Positions 62,992 to 64,000 of a stretch of DNA of 64,000 bases are shown in pieces; within the stretch, counting starts at the first letter, position 1; each line of letters starts with the position of its first letter. Origin of the DNA: Moellerella wisconsensis ATCC 35017 (GTDB lineage: Bacteria; Pseudomonadota; Gammaproteobacteria; Enterobacterales; Enterobacteriaceae). Below the pieces are notes generated by a model. It searched no databases. It was not told where the DNA came from and was given only the letters and a program-made list of their open reading frames with translations. A program made the position numbers and the translations under genes. Where the stretch lies: contig NZ_LGAA01000003.1 of the NCBI RefSeq assembly GCF_001294465.1, forward strand, positions 124,001-188,000, written 5' to 3'.

Positions 62992-64000
62992 TTAAGCGTC
63001 TTTATTGACTTTTTTAGTCGCACGTTTAGCCTGCAATTTAGCGGTTATTTTCTTGGTTTTATCCGAAGCTTTTTTAGCTTTTTTTACGCCAGTTTTTTCT
63101 GCTTTGGGCTTAGCAGCATCGGCTTTAGCCTGATTTTTAGGGGCTTTTTTAGCTTTTTTCTTAAATGCTGTATCTGGCTGGAAATTAGCATCTTTAGAAA
63201 AATCACGATCTTTACGTGATTTACCTTGCCCGCTGTTTCTGGCATCTTTTTTAGCTTTATCTCGAGCTGTTTTACCCACATTTTTAGCTTTACGCGTCGT
63301 TGATATTAAGGCGAAATCAATCTTACGCTCGTCCATATGAACAGCTTCAACTCTAATTTCGACTTCATCGCCTAGACGATAAACGGTATTTGAAGATTCA
63401 CCAATCAGACGCTGACCAACAGCATCATAACGGTAATAATCGTTATCTAAAGTGGATACATGAACTAAACCATCAATGAACAGTTCATTCAAGCGCACAA
63501 AGAAACCAAAGCCAGTAACGCTAGTAATCAAACCGGTAAAGACTTGGCCCACTTGATCTTGCATAAAGTCACATTTTAGCCAATCAGCCACATCGCGAGT
63601 CGCTTCATCGGCACGGCGCTCTGTCATCGAACAATGCTCACCTAATTGCAGCATATGATCCATATCAGAATGCCAGCCGCCCGTCGGGGTCCAATGTTTT
63701 TCGGCGTGTCCTTGCTCTTTAGCTAATAAATATTTAATGCCTCTGTGTAAGGTCAAATCAGGGTAACGACGAATTGGAGAAGTAAAGTGCGCGTATGATT
63801 TTAGTGCTAAACCAAAGTGACCTCGATTCTCAGGATCGTAAATAGCCTGCTTCATCGAACGCAATAACATGGTTTGCAGCAGCTCATGATCAGGGCGTTC
63901 AGCAACATCATGCATCACCTGAGCATAATCTTTTGGAGCTGGCGTCATTCCCCCCGGTAAGGTTAAACCAAGCTCACTAAAGACAGAACGCAAATTCATG
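62992..64000 (-). CDS. rnr: Ribonuclease R (3' part, truncated by window edge)
   Basis: The C-terminal 335 or so residues of the 3'-to-5' exoribonuclease RNase R; the 5' part lies beyond the right edge, and the ATG at 63999 is an internal methionine, not the start. Visible parts: the end of the RNB catalytic domain ([40 protein letters not shown]), the S1 domain ([27 protein letters not shown]) and a long Lys/Ala-rich basic tail of about 90 residues. The tail helps structured-RNA unwinding and ribosome/trans-translation contacts in E. coli. rlmB follows downstream. Confidence 0.95.
   Translation of the reverse strand, partial: MNLRSVFSELGLTLPGGMTPAPKDYAQVMHDVAERPDHELLQTMLLRSMKQAIYDPENRGHFGLALKSYAHFTSPIRRYPDLTLHRGIKYLLAKEQGHAEKHWTPTGGWHSDMDHMLQLGEHCSMTERRADEATRDVADWLKCDFMQDQVGQVFTGLITSVTGFGFFVRLNELFIDGLVHVSTLDNDYYRYDAVGQRLIGESSNTVYRLGDEVEIRVEAVHMDERKIDFALISTTRKAKNVGKTARDKAKKDARNSGQGKSRKDRDFSKDANFQPDTAFKKKAKKAPKNQAKADAAKPKAEKTGVKKAKKASDKTKKITAKLQAKRATKKVNKDA

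Noticed and set aside
63997-63999. Start codon of a short RNase R
   Set aside because: The methionine is internal; the missing upstream RNB and cold-shock domains must lie beyond the window edge.

Overview
This is a chromosomal window from a gammaproteobacterium of the order Enterobacterales. Nearly every protein resembles its Escherichia coli K-12 counterpart in length and motifs, and long blocks keep the E. coli gene order (nlpI-pnp-rpsO-truB-rbfA-infB-nusA-rimP-metY; leuU-secG-glmM-folP-ftsH-rlmE; rplU-rpmA-obgE; ytfP-tamB-tamA-msrA; rpsF-priB-rpsR-rplI). The AT-leaning base composition and the extent of divergence suggest a Morganellaceae-type organism (Providencia, Proteus, Moellerella and relatives), but that is inference. 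I recalled the comparisons from knowledge of E. coli proteins; none was computed.

Layout. 1-3.7 kb: ridA and the anaerobic ribonucleotide reductase pair nrdD-nrdG, with a dense control region (FNR-like box, two NrdR-like boxes, and a large inverted repeat whose arms carry perfect DnaA-box sequences). 3.7-8.4 kb: yhbP, a BhsA/McbA-type periplasmic peptide, yhbQ, yhbS, and the oxygen-independent ubiquinone genes ubiT, ubiU and ubiV. 8.4-15 kb: an accessory segment with an efflux-type operon (membrane-fusion protein plus two ABC-2 permeases, no ATPase), the pyruvate-sensing two-component system btsS-btsR and an unrecognised 125-residue protein. 15-28 kb, minus strand: the RNA and translation block from metY and rimP to deaD. 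28-38.8 kb: tRNA-Leu, secG, glmM, folP, ftsH, rlmE, then yhbY, greA, dacB, obgE, rpmA and rplU. 39-43.7 kb: ispB, a very AT-rich island with two tandem Mu-type HTH paralogues, the Ner-like sfsB, mdh and argR. 43.8-60.4 kb: mpl, fbp, ppa, the TAM export machinery (tamA, tamB), ytfP, msrA, the polyamine exporter paeA, ytfK, ytfJ, an OB-fold periplasmic protein, cysQ, fklB and ytfB. 60.5-64 kb: rplI, rpsR, priB, rpsF, rlmB and the 3' part of rnr, which runs off the window.

How the genes work together. The left end is rich in anaerobic functions: NrdD/NrdG make deoxynucleotides without oxygen and UbiT/U/V make ubiquinone without oxygen. The central block handles ribosome maturation, transcription elongation, initiation and RNA decay, with structured leaders and terminators preserved (metY-rimP tandem terminators, a long pnp leader stem, a TTG start for both pnp and rimP). 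The right part combines envelope assembly (TAM), cell-wall recycling (Mpl), gluconeogenesis (Fbp), pyrophosphate removal (Ppa) and the S6/S18/L9 operon. Relative to E. coli, the segment yhbP-to-argR (about 71-73 min on that map) lies between nrdDG and mpl (both about 96 min), so a rearrangement separates the two lineages.

No rRNA, insertion sequence, complete prophage or CRISPR array was seen. The best candidates for something unusual are the tandem Mu-type regulators beside the Ner-like SfsB, the ATPase-less ABC-2 export operon, the unrecognised 125-residue gene next to btsSR, and the elaborate nrdD leader.
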